This document shows positions 40,283-48,305 of a stretch of DNA of 49,057 bases, piece by piece (positions within the stretch are counted from its first letter, which is position 1; each line of letters starts with the position of its first letter). The DNA is from Thermoplasmata archaeon. Its GTDB lineage: Archaea > Thermoplasmatota > Thermoplasmata > Lutacidiplasmatales > UBA184. The stretch lies in assembly GCA_022750455.1 (NCBI GenBank), contig JAKIVR010000012.1, positions 1 to 49,057 on the forward strand, in the 5' to 3' direction. The notes under the pieces were generated by a model that was given only the letters and a program-made list of their open reading frames with translations, ran no database searches and had not been told where the DNA came from. The position numbers and the translations under genes were made by a program.

Positions 40283-42174
40283 GACTCTCCCTTCTCTTCG
40301 CCGACGACCTTGAAGTCGGCGTCCACGGGAGCCGGACCGTCCTTGGCCGGAGAGTCCCCGGAGGGGGAGCTGTCCCCGTCCGAGCGCGTCGAGGGCCCGT
40401 CGTCGCCCGACCGGGCCGCGGCGGCGCCGGCCTCGTACATCTGCTGGGCGATCGCGTGCAGTGCCTGGGTGAGCTGCTGGACCTTGTCGGTCAAGGCCGG
40501 AGCGTCCTTGCCGTCCATCGCGGTCCGGACGGCGCCGATCTTCTCGCGCAGCTCCGCCGCGGCCGGCTCGGGGATCTTGTCCTTGGCGTCGACCAGCAGC
40601 CGCTCGGCCTCGTAGGTCAACGACTCCGCGCGGTTGCGGGCCTCGATCTCCTGGGCCCGTTCCTTGTCCTTGTCGGCGAACTGCTCGGCCTGGTGGATCA
40701 TCTTCTGGACCTCGTCCTTGGAGAGCTTGGTCGAGGCCGTGATGGTGATCCCCTGCTTCTTCTGCGTCGCGAGGTCCTTCGCCGATACGCTGAGGATGCC
40801 GCTCGCGTCGATGTCGAACGAGACCTCGATCTGCGGGGTGCCCCGGGCGGCTGACGGGATCCCGGTGAGCATGAAGCTCCCGAGCGCCACGTTGTCCACT
40901 GCGATCGGTCGCTCGCCCTGGAAGACCTTGATCTCCACGGAGTTCTGGCCCTCGGAGGCCGTGGTGAAGATCTGGCTCTTCCGGGTCGGGATCGTGGTGT
41001 TCTTCTCGATGAGGCGGGTGAAGACGCCGCCGAGGGTCTCAACCCCGAGCGAGAGCGGGGTGACGTCGAGGAGCAGGACGTCCTTCACTTCGCCGGCGAG
41101 CACCCCGCCTTGGATCGCGGCGCCCATCGCGACGCACTCCATGGGGTCGACGCCGCGCTCGATCGGTCGGCTGATCTCCTGTTCCAGGAACCGCTGAACG
41201 ATCGGCATCCGAGTCGGGCCTCCGACGAGGACGATCCGGTCGATCTGGTTCATCTCGAGCTTCGCGTCCTTGATCGCCTGGAGAACGGGCTGACGGCACC
41301 GGTCGACGATCGGACGGACGAGATCCTCCAGCTTGGCCCGGGAGAGGGCGAGGGCGAGGTGCTTCGGTCCCTCGGCGGTCGCCGACAGGAACGGGAGGTT
41401 GATCTGGGTCTCCAAGGTGGAGGAGAGCTCGATCTTCGCCTTCTCGGCCGCATCTCGGACCCGTTGCATCGCCATCTTGTCCGCGTGGATGTCGATCCCG
41501 GACTCCTTGCGGAACTCGCCGACGATCCACTCGGTCGTCGCCGTGTCCATGTCGGTCCCTCCGAGCTGGGTGTCGCCGCTCGTGGCGAGCACCTCGAAGA
41601 CGCCCTCGCCGAACTCCATCGCCGTGACATCGAGCGTCCCTCCGCCCAGGTCGAAGACGAGGATCTTCTGGGACTTGCCGCCCTTGTCGAGACCGTAGGC
41701 GAGCGAGGCGGCCGTCGGCTCGTTGATGATCCGAACGACCTCGAGGCCGGCGATCGCGCCGGCGTCCTTGGTCGCCTGGCGCTGATTGTCGTTGAAGTAG
41801 GCCGGGACCGTGATGACGGCCTTGTCGACCTTTTCCCCGAGGAACGCTTCCGCGTCCCGTTTGATCTTCTGGAGGAGCGAGGCGGAGAGCTGCTGCGGGG
41901 TGTACTCCTTGCCGTGGAGATTGTACTTGTAATCGGTTCCCATCTTCCGCTTGAAGGCGGTGACGGTCCCCTCCGGGTTCGAGATCGCCTGCCGACGAGC
42001 CGGTTCGCCGACGATCAGCTGCCCGTCCTTGGTGAAGGCGACGTACGACGGGAACGCCTTCCCGCCCCCCACCGTCGTCCCTTCCGAGGACGGCACGATG
42101 ACCGGCCGTCCGCCTTCGAGGACCGCGGCCGCCGAGTTGCTTGTTCCCAGGTCGATCCCGATGATCTTGCTCAT
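40279..42174 (-). CDS. dnaK: Chaperone DnaK (Hsp70)
   Basis: ATP-driven chaperone, 631 residues. The nucleotide-binding domain shows [43 protein letters not shown] and VGGPTRMP; the substrate domain and a helical lid with an acidic Ser/Asp-rich tail follow. Between the [14 protein letters not shown] segment and YTPQQLSA it lacks the roughly 25-residue insert of Gram-negative DnaK, as in Gram-positive and archaeal forms. Archaeal DnaK is regarded as acquired from bacteria. grpE and dnaJ are not adjacent. ATG 42174 follows GGGAG at about ten bases. A 19-base inverted repeat lies beside its promoter. Confidence 0.96.
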   Translation of the reverse strand: MSKIIGIDLGTSNSAAAVLEGGRPVIVPSSEGTTVGGGKAFPSYVAFTKDGQLIVGEPARRQAISNPEGTVTAFKRKMGTDYKYNLHGKEYTPQQLSASLLQKIKRDAEAFLGEKVDKAVITVPAYFNDNQRQATKDAGAIAGLEVVRIINEPTAASLAYGLDKGGKSQKILVFDLGGGTLDVTAMEFGEGVFEVLATSGDTQLGGTDMDTATTEWIVGEFRKESGIDIHADKMAMQRVRDAAEKAKIELSSTLETQINLPFLSATAEGPKHLALALSRAKLEDLVRPIVDRCRQPVLQAIKDAKLEMNQIDRIVLVGGPTRMPIVQRFLEQEISRPIERGVDPMECVAMGAAIQGGVLAGEVKDVLLLDVTPLSLGVETLGGVFTRLIEKNTTIPTRKSQIFTTASEGQNSVEIKVFQGERPIAVDNVALGSFMLTGIPSAARGTPQIEVSFDIDASGILSVSAKDLATQKKQGITITASTKLSKDEVQKMIHQAEQFADKDKERAQEIEARNRAESLTYEAERLLVDAKDKIPEPAAAELREKIGAVRTAMDGKDAPALTDKVQQLTQALHAIAQQMYEAGAAAARSGDDGPSTRSDGDSSPSGDSPAKDGPAPVDADFKVVGEEKGES

Positions 42175-42241
42175 GTGGTGTCTCCCAGCGCTTCGTGGAC
42201 CAGAGGGCAACGTCCTATTGGAATGTTACCCACGGCCGCAA

Positions 42242-42260
42242 TACGAGGCTAACACTCGTA
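42242..42260. promoter_or_regulatory. Inverted repeat TACGAG-N7-CTCGTA, candidate operator of dnaK
   Basis: Perfect six-base arms (42242-42247 and 42255-42260) around the seven-base spacer GCTAACA, immediately downstream of the AT-rich dnaK TATA region and 68 bases or more before the dnaK ATG. A repressor bound here would cover the predicted transcription start. No transcript terminator function is likely since it lies at the 5' end of the gene. Confidence 0.55.
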
Positions 42261-42282
42261 TAAAAAAGAATGTTTTAAAGGT
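42261..42282 (-). promoter_or_regulatory. AT-rich dnaK promoter region
   Basis: On the minus strand it reads CCTTTAAAACATTCTTTTTT across these positions. Two candidate TATA boxes are visible, CTTTAAAA (42274-42281) and TTTTTTATA (42258-42266), which would place transcription start near 42251 or 42238, inside or just after the inverted repeat. Confidence 0.45.
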
Positions 42283-42423
42283 GACGGGTCCCGGGCCTCT
42301 GAATGGCCCCTTCGATGCGGGGAGCCGGCGGGATCCGAGGGGACAGGGAACTCGAGCGCCTCCTCGTCGGCGATGGGTCCCATTCTTTCGTCGGCAGCTC
42401 CGCCCACCGGTTTCTGCGCCCCG

Positions 42424-42432
42424 CCTTAAGTA
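42424..42432 (+). promoter_or_regulatory. TATA-like box of the kelch/PKD surface protein
   Basis: CCTTAAGTA, centred 38 bases before the ATG at 42466; the leader would be about 12 bases without a ribosome-binding site. Confidence 0.45.
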
Positions 42433-42465
42433 CCGTCGGCAGGAATAGAGAGCCGGGACGGGAAC

Positions 42466-45447
42466 ATGGACGCGGCAGGCGGAGGGAGGGAGCTGAGCGG
42501 ATCGATCCCTGGGTCGGTTCCAGCTCCGGCGAACGTCCTCCCGGAACGAACCGTCAACTACCGCTCTGACATTCTCCGCAGAATGCCGCCCGGAACGACG
42601 CGGCACCGAACTCTCGCGAGGCTCCGGTTCGGGTGCCTGCTCCTTCTCGGCCTGCTGGCGCTGAGTTCGGCGGGAACGGTGGGATGGTCCGGTGCGCTGC
42701 CCGAACTCCACACCCCCGACGCTCCTGGGAGCCCGTCGACCCCCGTCGTCGCGCCCGCCCGTGCCATGACCGATCCGAGCGCACGCCAGGTGCCGACGAG
42801 TTCGGGCCCCGACATCTCCTACACACCCTCTCCCGACGCCTCCGTGACGGCGTGGAGCAATCTCACCAACAGCTCCGCGAACCCCAGGGGTAGTTCGGGT
42901 CCGAGCCCATACGTCCCGGCGCCGCGCGCCTCTCCGAATCTGGTGTTCGATGCGGCCGATGGGTACGACCTCCTCTTCGGGGGGGTGGGAGGTTGGGTCC
43001 GAGCCACCAACGGCACGTACGTCCCCGGGCACACGGCTCTGAACGACACGTGGACGTTCGAGGATCAGGTCTGGCGCAACATCTCCAGCTCTGTCGGGGC
43101 GGTCCCACCGCCGGGAGAGGAATCGATGGCCTACGACGCCTCCGACGGGTACGTCGTGCTGTACGACTGGAGCGCCGAGGTGCCGGTCGGGCCCTGTGGG
43201 GCGTACAACCTCACCACTCATACGTACGATGACGATCTCGCCAACTGCACCTGGGAGTTTCACGATGGTCGATGGACGCAGCTCACGGATCCGACCCCAA
43301 CGGGAGTGGGGGGTCCCGAGGGCCTCACCTACGACTCTCGGGATGGATACGTGCTCGCCGTGGGACTCTACCCCCACCCCTGGACCTTCTCGTTCCGTGA
43401 CGGGGTGTGGACGAACGAGACGCACGGCGTGCAACCGGACTCGGTGCAAGCGCCCCTCCTGAGCCTGTCGGATGACCCACCGGCCGGCGGAGCGATCTTC
43501 GTCGGAGGCAGCTCGACCGCGGGAACCCAACTGACGACCTGGAGATACTCGGAGGGGAATTGGACCAACCTGACCGCCAGCGTGGGGCCGTCGCCATCGC
43601 CCCGGAACGGAACCACCATGGCGAACGATCCCGCCCTCGACGGTGCGGTGCTCTACGGGGGCCACGGAGGATTCGCCCTCGGGCCCAGCCTCAATGAGAC
43701 CTGGGTCCTCGGAGCCACGGGATGGACCAACGAGACGAGCGCGCTCGGTCGATCGCCGCCTCCCCTGGCCGGCGCCGGCCTCGCCTGGGACCCCGGGGAA
43801 CAGGAGCTTGTTCTCTTCGGGGGCATCGACTATCCGTACGACACCGACGCCTCCCCCGCCAGCGATCAGACATGGATCCTCTCCAACGAGAGTCTCCCGG
43901 GGTCGCTCCAGATCACCGCGACGCCGGACCCGGCCGACGCCGGGGCCCCCGTCAACTTTCAGGCGACGTTCTCGGGGGGAGTGGCGCCGTTCTCGTACGC
44001 ATGGGCGTTCGGCGACGGCAACGGCAGCGCGCTCGCCTCCCCGTCCCATGAGTACACGTCCGAGGAGGTGTACACCGTCGACCTCACCGTCCGAGACTCC
44101 CGGGGGAGTTCGACCTCCGCCCAGTCCCAAGTGCAGATCGTGGCCCCGCTGAGCGTCTCCGTCTCGATCGCCCCGGATCCGACGGAAGCCGGGATCAACA
44201 CGTCGTTCGTGGCCACGGCCACCTCCGGCTCGGAGACGGTCCCCAACTCCACCGAGAGCACCTTGACCGAGGTGTGGAGCTACGGCGACGGGTCGTTCCT
44301 CGAGCCCGGAGGCCTCCACCCATACGAGGAGTCCGGGAACTTCACCGTCAAGCTCTGGGTCAACGACTCGGGCGGTGGGGCGTACTTTGACGAGTGGACC
44401 CTCTGGGTGCATCCGTCCCTGGGAACGCCAGTGATCCACGCCTCTTCGTTCTCCCCCGTCTTCGGACAGGTGGTCAACTTCAGCGCCGCGGAGTTCGGCG
44501 GGGTCTCGCCGTACTCCTACTTCTGGGCGTTCGGGGACGGAAGCACCGGTGGGGATCTTCCCGTGATCTCCCACGTCTACACTTCGAATGGACCGTTCAC
44601 CGTGCAGGTGACGGTCACCGATGCGCTAGGGATCGTCGCCCGGGCTAGCCTTCCCCTCGCGGTACTTCTCAACGTGACGATCTTGGGGGAGTGGAGCGCC
44701 GGCGCGGCGCCTCTTCCGATCACGTTCGACACCACCATCCACGGAGGGGATCCAGGCTACGCGTACCAGTGGGCGTTCGGCGATGGGGGCACGAGCCCGC
44801 TCGCGGATCCGACGCACACGTTCACCACCCCGGGGTACTACGATCCGGCCCTCACCGTGACGGACGCCGCCGGTCACACGGCGCAGGCGTCGTGGCCGGT
44901 CTACATCGCCGTCGGGGGGGCCACCCTGAACGTCTCTCTCACGGCGTCTCCCGCGACCATCCCGTTGGGCGGATACACCGTCGTCACCGCCGCCGTCTCC
45001 GGAGGAGCTGGGGGGTACACCTTCGCCTGGCAGGGGGGCACCGGGGCCTGCGTGCTCCAAGGGATCCTCTCGGAACGGTGCACCGGCACGACGCTCGGTT
45101 CGTATCCGTTGCATCTGACGCTGACCGGGAGCCAAGCGGGCACGGGCGTCGCCTCGGCGACGATCGTCGTCGTGGAGATGGCGGTCATCTCGGGTCCGCC
45201 TCCGAGTCCCGATTGGATCGCGATCGCAGGTCCGGTCGCCCTCGTCGCGGCGGTGCTGGTCGGCGCTCTGCTTCTGACGCGGAACATTCAGACCCGGGGC
45301 GGGCGGGGTGGATCCGGCGAGGATGTGAACCGCGAGTACCGCCTCGGGGCCGCGACGACGCCCGCGACCGTCGAGAATCGGCCGGTCAAGAAGGGAGCCG
45401 TGGATTCCGAATCGCCGTCCGCCGATCCGATGCAGGACCTCGTGTAA
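42466..45447 (+). CDS. Surface protein with kelch-type propeller and PKD repeats
   Basis: 993 residues, predicted extracellular. A signal-anchor segment (LRFGCLLLLGLLALSS, 54-69) is preceded by a long N-terminal part; ATG 42583 (residue 40) is an alternative start, though the TATA position favours 42466. Residues about 130-470 form kelch-like blades (LLFGGVGG, AVLYGGHGG, LVLFGGIDY, each followed by a tryptophan strand). Four PKD domains follow, marked by YAWAFGDGNG, EVWSYGDGSF, YFWAFGDGST and YQWAFGDGGT, then a further Ig-like domain with two cysteines, one transmembrane helix (about 905-925) and a 60-residue cytoplasmic tail. Sequons are frequent. Likely glycosylated adhesin or envelope protein; ligand unknown. 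Confidence 0.88.
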   Translation: MDAAGGGRELSGSIPGSVPAPANVLPERTVNYRSDILRRMPPGTTRHRTLARLRFGCLLLLGLLALSSAGTVGWSGALPELHTPDAPGSPSTPVVAPARAMTDPSARQVPTSSGPDISYTPSPDASVTAWSNLTNSSANPRGSSGPSPYVPAPRASPNLVFDAADGYDLLFGGVGGWVRATNGTYVPGHTALNDTWTFEDQVWRNISSSVGAVPPPGEESMAYDASDGYVVLYDWSAEVPVGPCGAYNLTTHTYDDDLANCTWEFHDGRWTQLTDPTPTGVGGPEGLTYDSRDGYVLAVGLYPHPWTFSFRDGVWTNETHGVQPDSVQAPLLSLSDDPPAGGAIFVGGSSTAGTQLTTWRYSEGNWTNLTASVGPSPSPRNGTTMANDPALDGAVLYGGHGGFALGPSLNETWVLGATGWTNETSALGRSPPPLAGAGLAWDPGEQELVLFGGIDYPYDTDASPASDQTWILSNESLPGSLQITATPDPADAGAPVNFQATFSGGVAPFSYAWAFGDGNGSALASPSHEYTSEEVYTVDLTVRDSRGSSTSAQSQVQIVAPLSVSVSIAPDPTEAGINTSFVATATSGSETVPNSTESTLTEVWSYGDGSFLEPGGLHPYEESGNFTVKLWVNDSGGGAYFDEWTLWVHPSLGTPVIHASSFSPVFGQVVNFSAAEFGGVSPYSYFWAFGDGSTGGDLPVISHVYTSNGPFTVQVTVTDALGIVARASLPLAVLLNVTILGEWSAGAAPLPITFDTTIHGGDPGYAYQWAFGDGGTSPLADPTHTFTTPGYYDPALTVTDAAGHTAQASWPVYIAVGGATLNVSLTASPATIPLGGYTVVTAAVSGGAGGYTFAWQGGTGACVLQGILSERCTGTTLGSYPLHLTLTGSQAGTGVASATIVVVEMAVISGPPPSPDWIAIAGPVALVAAVLVGALLLTRNIQTRGGRGGSGEDVNREYRLGAATTPATVENRPVKKGAVDSESPSADPMQDLV

Positions 45448-45813
45448 CGGGTGATCGCCGCACCTGACCGTCGACCTCAAGATCTCGGCCTCTCGAGGGC
45501 GCCCGGGTTGGAGGCACGGCCGGACCCCGAGTCCGTCCCGCGAGGAGCGCACAGCCGGTAGGGAGATTTCACCCGGTTCCGCCCCGCGGGGGGCGTCCCG
45601 TCGGACGTGCGACGGTTATGGGCCGGAGACTATTGGCCTTCGGTAGAACCGGATGATTGGAGTGAGGATTGGGTCTGCGGTTCCGACTTTGACGGCGAGG
45701 TTCCCGACGAGGCGCGAGGGCCCGGGGACCACTTGCCGTCCGCTGTTCGGGCCCCCGTTCCGAAATCCTTCGAACCTGGCCTCCCCGGCCCACCGGCGGC
45801 CTGAGGTCCCATC
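45448..45813 (+). other. 366-base gap with two competing very small frames
   Basis: No clear gene. The first 150 bases are GC-rich without a fold I could recognise as tRNA or other RNA. GGTTATGGG (45614-45622) is a possible TATA box. Two plus-strand frames follow: a GTG-started 65-codon frame (45607-45804) with an acidic middle (DDWSEDWVCGSDFDGE), and an ATG-started 54-codon basic frame (45653-45817) whose TGA overlaps the next GTG as GTGA, the junction style used elsewhere here. They overlap in different phases, so at most one is likely real. Neither resembles a protein I know. Confidence 0.4.
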
Positions 45814-46878
45814 GTGATCAAGTCGAGGGCGCTCAGCGAGGCCGAGGGACTACTGACCCAGCGAGTGCTCGCGGGAGAAGGTTCGGGGCCCCGGTCCCCG
45901 GGAAGCGGGACCGAGGTGCCTCGCCGGACCCGTCAGACCGTGGTCCAGCGCATCTATCAACGCGGATGGGTCCACGATCGCTACGTGCCCAACCCCGCCT
46001 GGATCGACCGCCCGTTCGTCACGTTCGCGTTGGCCCAACCGTACTCGGAGGAAGTCGTCCGTGCCGCCCAGCGGTGGCGACAGGAGGCCGGCACTGTCCT
46101 TCTCTGGGTCTCCCCCGAGACGCTCTTCGGGGTCTTCTTCTCTCGCGACGAGCGAAGCCGATCGCGCTTGGCGGAGAAGCTTCGCTCCTCGGTCCGGGAT
46201 CGGACCGAGATCCTGCTCGCCCTCGATCTCCGGGAACAGGCGATCCCGGTGTACTTCGACTTCGAAGCCGCTTGGAGCCGGGTGGCCGGGCTCTCGGGGG
46301 CGATCTCGTATCCACACTCGCTCCCGGGAGTCGTTGTGGACCCCGCCCGGTCGGAGGGCGAGCCGAGCGGAGGCCGAAACCTTCGTCCGCTCTCCGAACT
46401 CGTCGGCACGTCATTCCCCAGCGGTCGGTTCCGATCGCCGCGGTTGGGTTCTTCGTTGCACATTCGGGGGAACGTCGAGCAGCGGTACCTCCGTCATGGA
46501 TGGATGGAACGCCGGACGTTTCTGGAGCCGACCGAGGTGGCGCGGTGGGTCTCCGACTTCCCCCGACGGGTGGCGTTCGTTCAGGGAGAGATGCTCCCCG
46601 GCGCCACCGCCCCGGCCCTGTTCCACGCTCTCGTCGAGGAGTGCCGGATCAATCCGTTCCTGTACGCCACAGATCACCAGCGCGTCCTCCTCGCGACGTT
46701 CTCCCAGGACCCCGGGACGCGTCGTTCCGAGAGGGAGATCCCCCGGGCGGGCGTCCTCGCTACCCTGCAGAAGTCCCTGCGGGGCATCACGATCGTCCGG
46801 GACTCCCTCGATTCCATGAGCACCCTGGTGGATCATCGGTACGACCATCTCTTCGACACGGACGACGCCGGTCGCTGA
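45814..46878 (+). CDS. Unknown protein with internal duplication (possible regulator)
   Basis: 354 residues, no signal peptide, cytoplasmic. Two halves appear related. Residues about 43-115 contain QRIYQRGWVHDRYVPNP, then VTFALAQP, a helix with AAQRWRQEAG and the strand LLWVSPETLFGVFFSRD. Residues about 218-300 contain QRYLRHGWMERRTFLEP, then VAFVQGEM, a helix with LFHALVEECR and the strand YATDHQRVLLATFSQD. The RGW-x-x-R-x-x-x-x-P signature looks like the wing of a winged helix, and the alpha/beta part like a small ligand-binding domain, so a transcriptional regulator is plausible but not shown. The GTG start has TGAGGT eight bases upstream. Confidence 0.65.
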   Translation: MIKSRALSEAEGLLTQRVLAGEGSGPRSPGSGTEVPRRTRQTVVQRIYQRGWVHDRYVPNPAWIDRPFVTFALAQPYSEEVVRAAQRWRQEAGTVLLWVSPETLFGVFFSRDERSRSRLAEKLRSSVRDRTEILLALDLREQAIPVYFDFEAAWSRVAGLSGAISYPHSLPGVVVDPARSEGEPSGGRNLRPLSELVGTSFPSGRFRSPRLGSSLHIRGNVEQRYLRHGWMERRTFLEPTEVARWVSDFPRRVAFVQGEMLPGATAPALFHALVEECRINPFLYATDHQRVLLATFSQDPGTRRSEREIPRAGVLATLQKSLRGITIVRDSLDSMSTLVDHRYDHLFDTDDAGR

Positions 46879-46982
46879 ACCAAGATCGGAACTCCCATTG
46901 GCCCCGGGGGCGGGCCGGAGGTCCCCCGGTCTTGCGCCCAGCCGACCCGGGGTTTCATCAGGCGGCTTGCCGTGCCATCAGC

Positions 46983-48296
46983 ATGGCCGCCGCCCGAACC
47001 CCGTCGATCCCCGAGCCACCGGAACCGGGACCCGTAGGTCTCCCCGCCGTGCGGAGCGAGTTCCCCGCCCTGCGGCCGAGGGAGGGGAGCACGGTGCCGG
47101 CGTACCTCGACTCGGCGTGCATGTCGCTCGTCCCGAACGAGGTGCTCGCGGCGATGGAAGAGTACTACCGGGACTTTCCAGGATGTGGCGGGCGCAGCCT
47201 CCACCGGTTCGCCGAGGAGGTCTCTCACCGTTTCGAAGGCTCTCGGGCGTCGATCTCCCGGTTCCTCCGGGCGGCCGGCCCCGACCGGATCGTCTTCGTC
47301 CGGAACGCGACCGAGGCGATCAACGTCGTCGGCCGCGGGCTTCCGTGGAAGAAGGGGGACCGAGTTCTCATCACCGACCAGGAACACAACTCGAACCTCG
47401 TCCTCTGGCAGCGACTGGCGGAACATCCCGGGATCGAGATCGATGTGCTCCGGTTGGAGCCGGACGGGACGTTCGAGGGGGACGCCCTCGCGCGGGCGAT
47501 CCGCGCGAAGACCCGTCTCGTCAGCGTCTTCGAGACGTCGAACTTGGATGGGCGCTCGCTTCCGATCCAGGAGATCTCCGAGATCGTCCACGATCGGAAG
47601 GCGAAGCTCCTCGTCGACGGGTGTCAGGCGGCCCCCCACCGGCAGATCGACCTGGCGCGGACGCAGGCCGACTTCTACGCGATCTCGATGCACAAGATGC
47701 TCGGCCCCACGGGTACCGGGGTACTCGCCGGGGCGCCCGGAGCCCTCGAGGAGCTCGAGCCGCTGATCGTCGGTGGCGAGACCGTCGAGTGGACGACGTT
47801 GACCGACCACCAGCTTCGGCCGCCTCCCCACCGGTTCGAGGCGGGGTTGCAGAACTACGCCGGGGTGCTCGGGGCCGGGGCCGCGATCCGGTTCCTGGAG
47901 CGGGTCGGCGTCGAGAACATCTCCGAGCACGACCGGCAGTTGAACGAGCGGGTGACCCGGGCCCTCGACGGAGAGCCGCGCGTCCACCTTCTCGGGCCGA
48001 CCAAGACCCGGGACCGGCCCAGCATCTTCGCGTTCACCCTCGACGGCATCGACCCGCACGACGCCGCGATCTTCCTCGACACGGGACACAACGTCATGGT
48101 CCGATCCGGGATGCACTGCGCCCACTCGTGGTACGCCGAGCGGGGGATCCCGGGGAACGTCCGGGCGTCGTTCTACCTCTACAACACCCCCGAGGACACG
48201 GACCGGCTCCTCGCGGGGATCCGGGAGATGCTCCAACTGCTGCCCGGCGCCGCGCACGCCTCGGCGACGAAGCGACGGGTCGCGGCGGCCCGGTAA
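46983..48296 (+). CDS. Cysteine desulfurase-like aminotransferase (SufS type)
   Basis: PLP enzyme of aminotransferase class V, 437 residues. Schiff-base lysine Lys238 in AISMHKMLGPTG, cofactor aspartate and histidine region VDGCQAAPH, early NATEAIN and TDQEHNSN segments, and the persulfide cysteine Cys379 in RSGMHCAHSW match group II (SufS/CsdA) desulfurases, which deliver sulfur to Fe-S clusters or thiolated tRNAs. SufE, SufU, SufBCD and IscU are not nearby. The frame is open far upstream, overlapping the preceding gene in another phase; ATG 46983 gives a normal length. Selenocysteine lyase activity cannot be excluded. Confidence 0.9.
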   Translation: MAAARTPSIPEPPEPGPVGLPAVRSEFPALRPREGSTVPAYLDSACMSLVPNEVLAAMEEYYRDFPGCGGRSLHRFAEEVSHRFEGSRASISRFLRAAGPDRIVFVRNATEAINVVGRGLPWKKGDRVLITDQEHNSNLVLWQRLAEHPGIEIDVLRLEPDGTFEGDALARAIRAKTRLVSVFETSNLDGRSLPIQEISEIVHDRKAKLLVDGCQAAPHRQIDLARTQADFYAISMHKMLGPTGTGVLAGAPGALEELEPLIVGGETVEWTTLTDHQLRPPPHRFEAGLQNYAGVLGAGAAIRFLERVGVENISEHDRQLNERVTRALDGEPRVHLLGPTKTRDRPSIFAFTLDGIDPHDAAIFLDTGHNVMVRSGMHCAHSWYAERGIPGNVRASFYLYNTPEDTDRLLAGIREMLQLLPGAAHASATKRRVAAAR

Positions 48297-48305
48297 CCCA
48301 CCGGC

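Noticed and set aside
42242-42290. Match to the Archaeoglobus HSR1 site CTAAC-N5-GTTAG
   Set aside because: CTAAC is present but the partner GTTAG is not at the required distance.
42466-42582. Start of the kelch/PKD protein at ATG 42583
   Set aside because: It would give a more typical signal peptide, but there is no ribosome-binding site before it and the TATA-like box fits the ATG at 42466; kept only as an alternative.
42226-44574. 782-codon frame antisense to the kelch/PKD gene
   Set aside because: Low-complexity Arg/Gly composition; the plus strand carries PKD and kelch repeats and a promoter.
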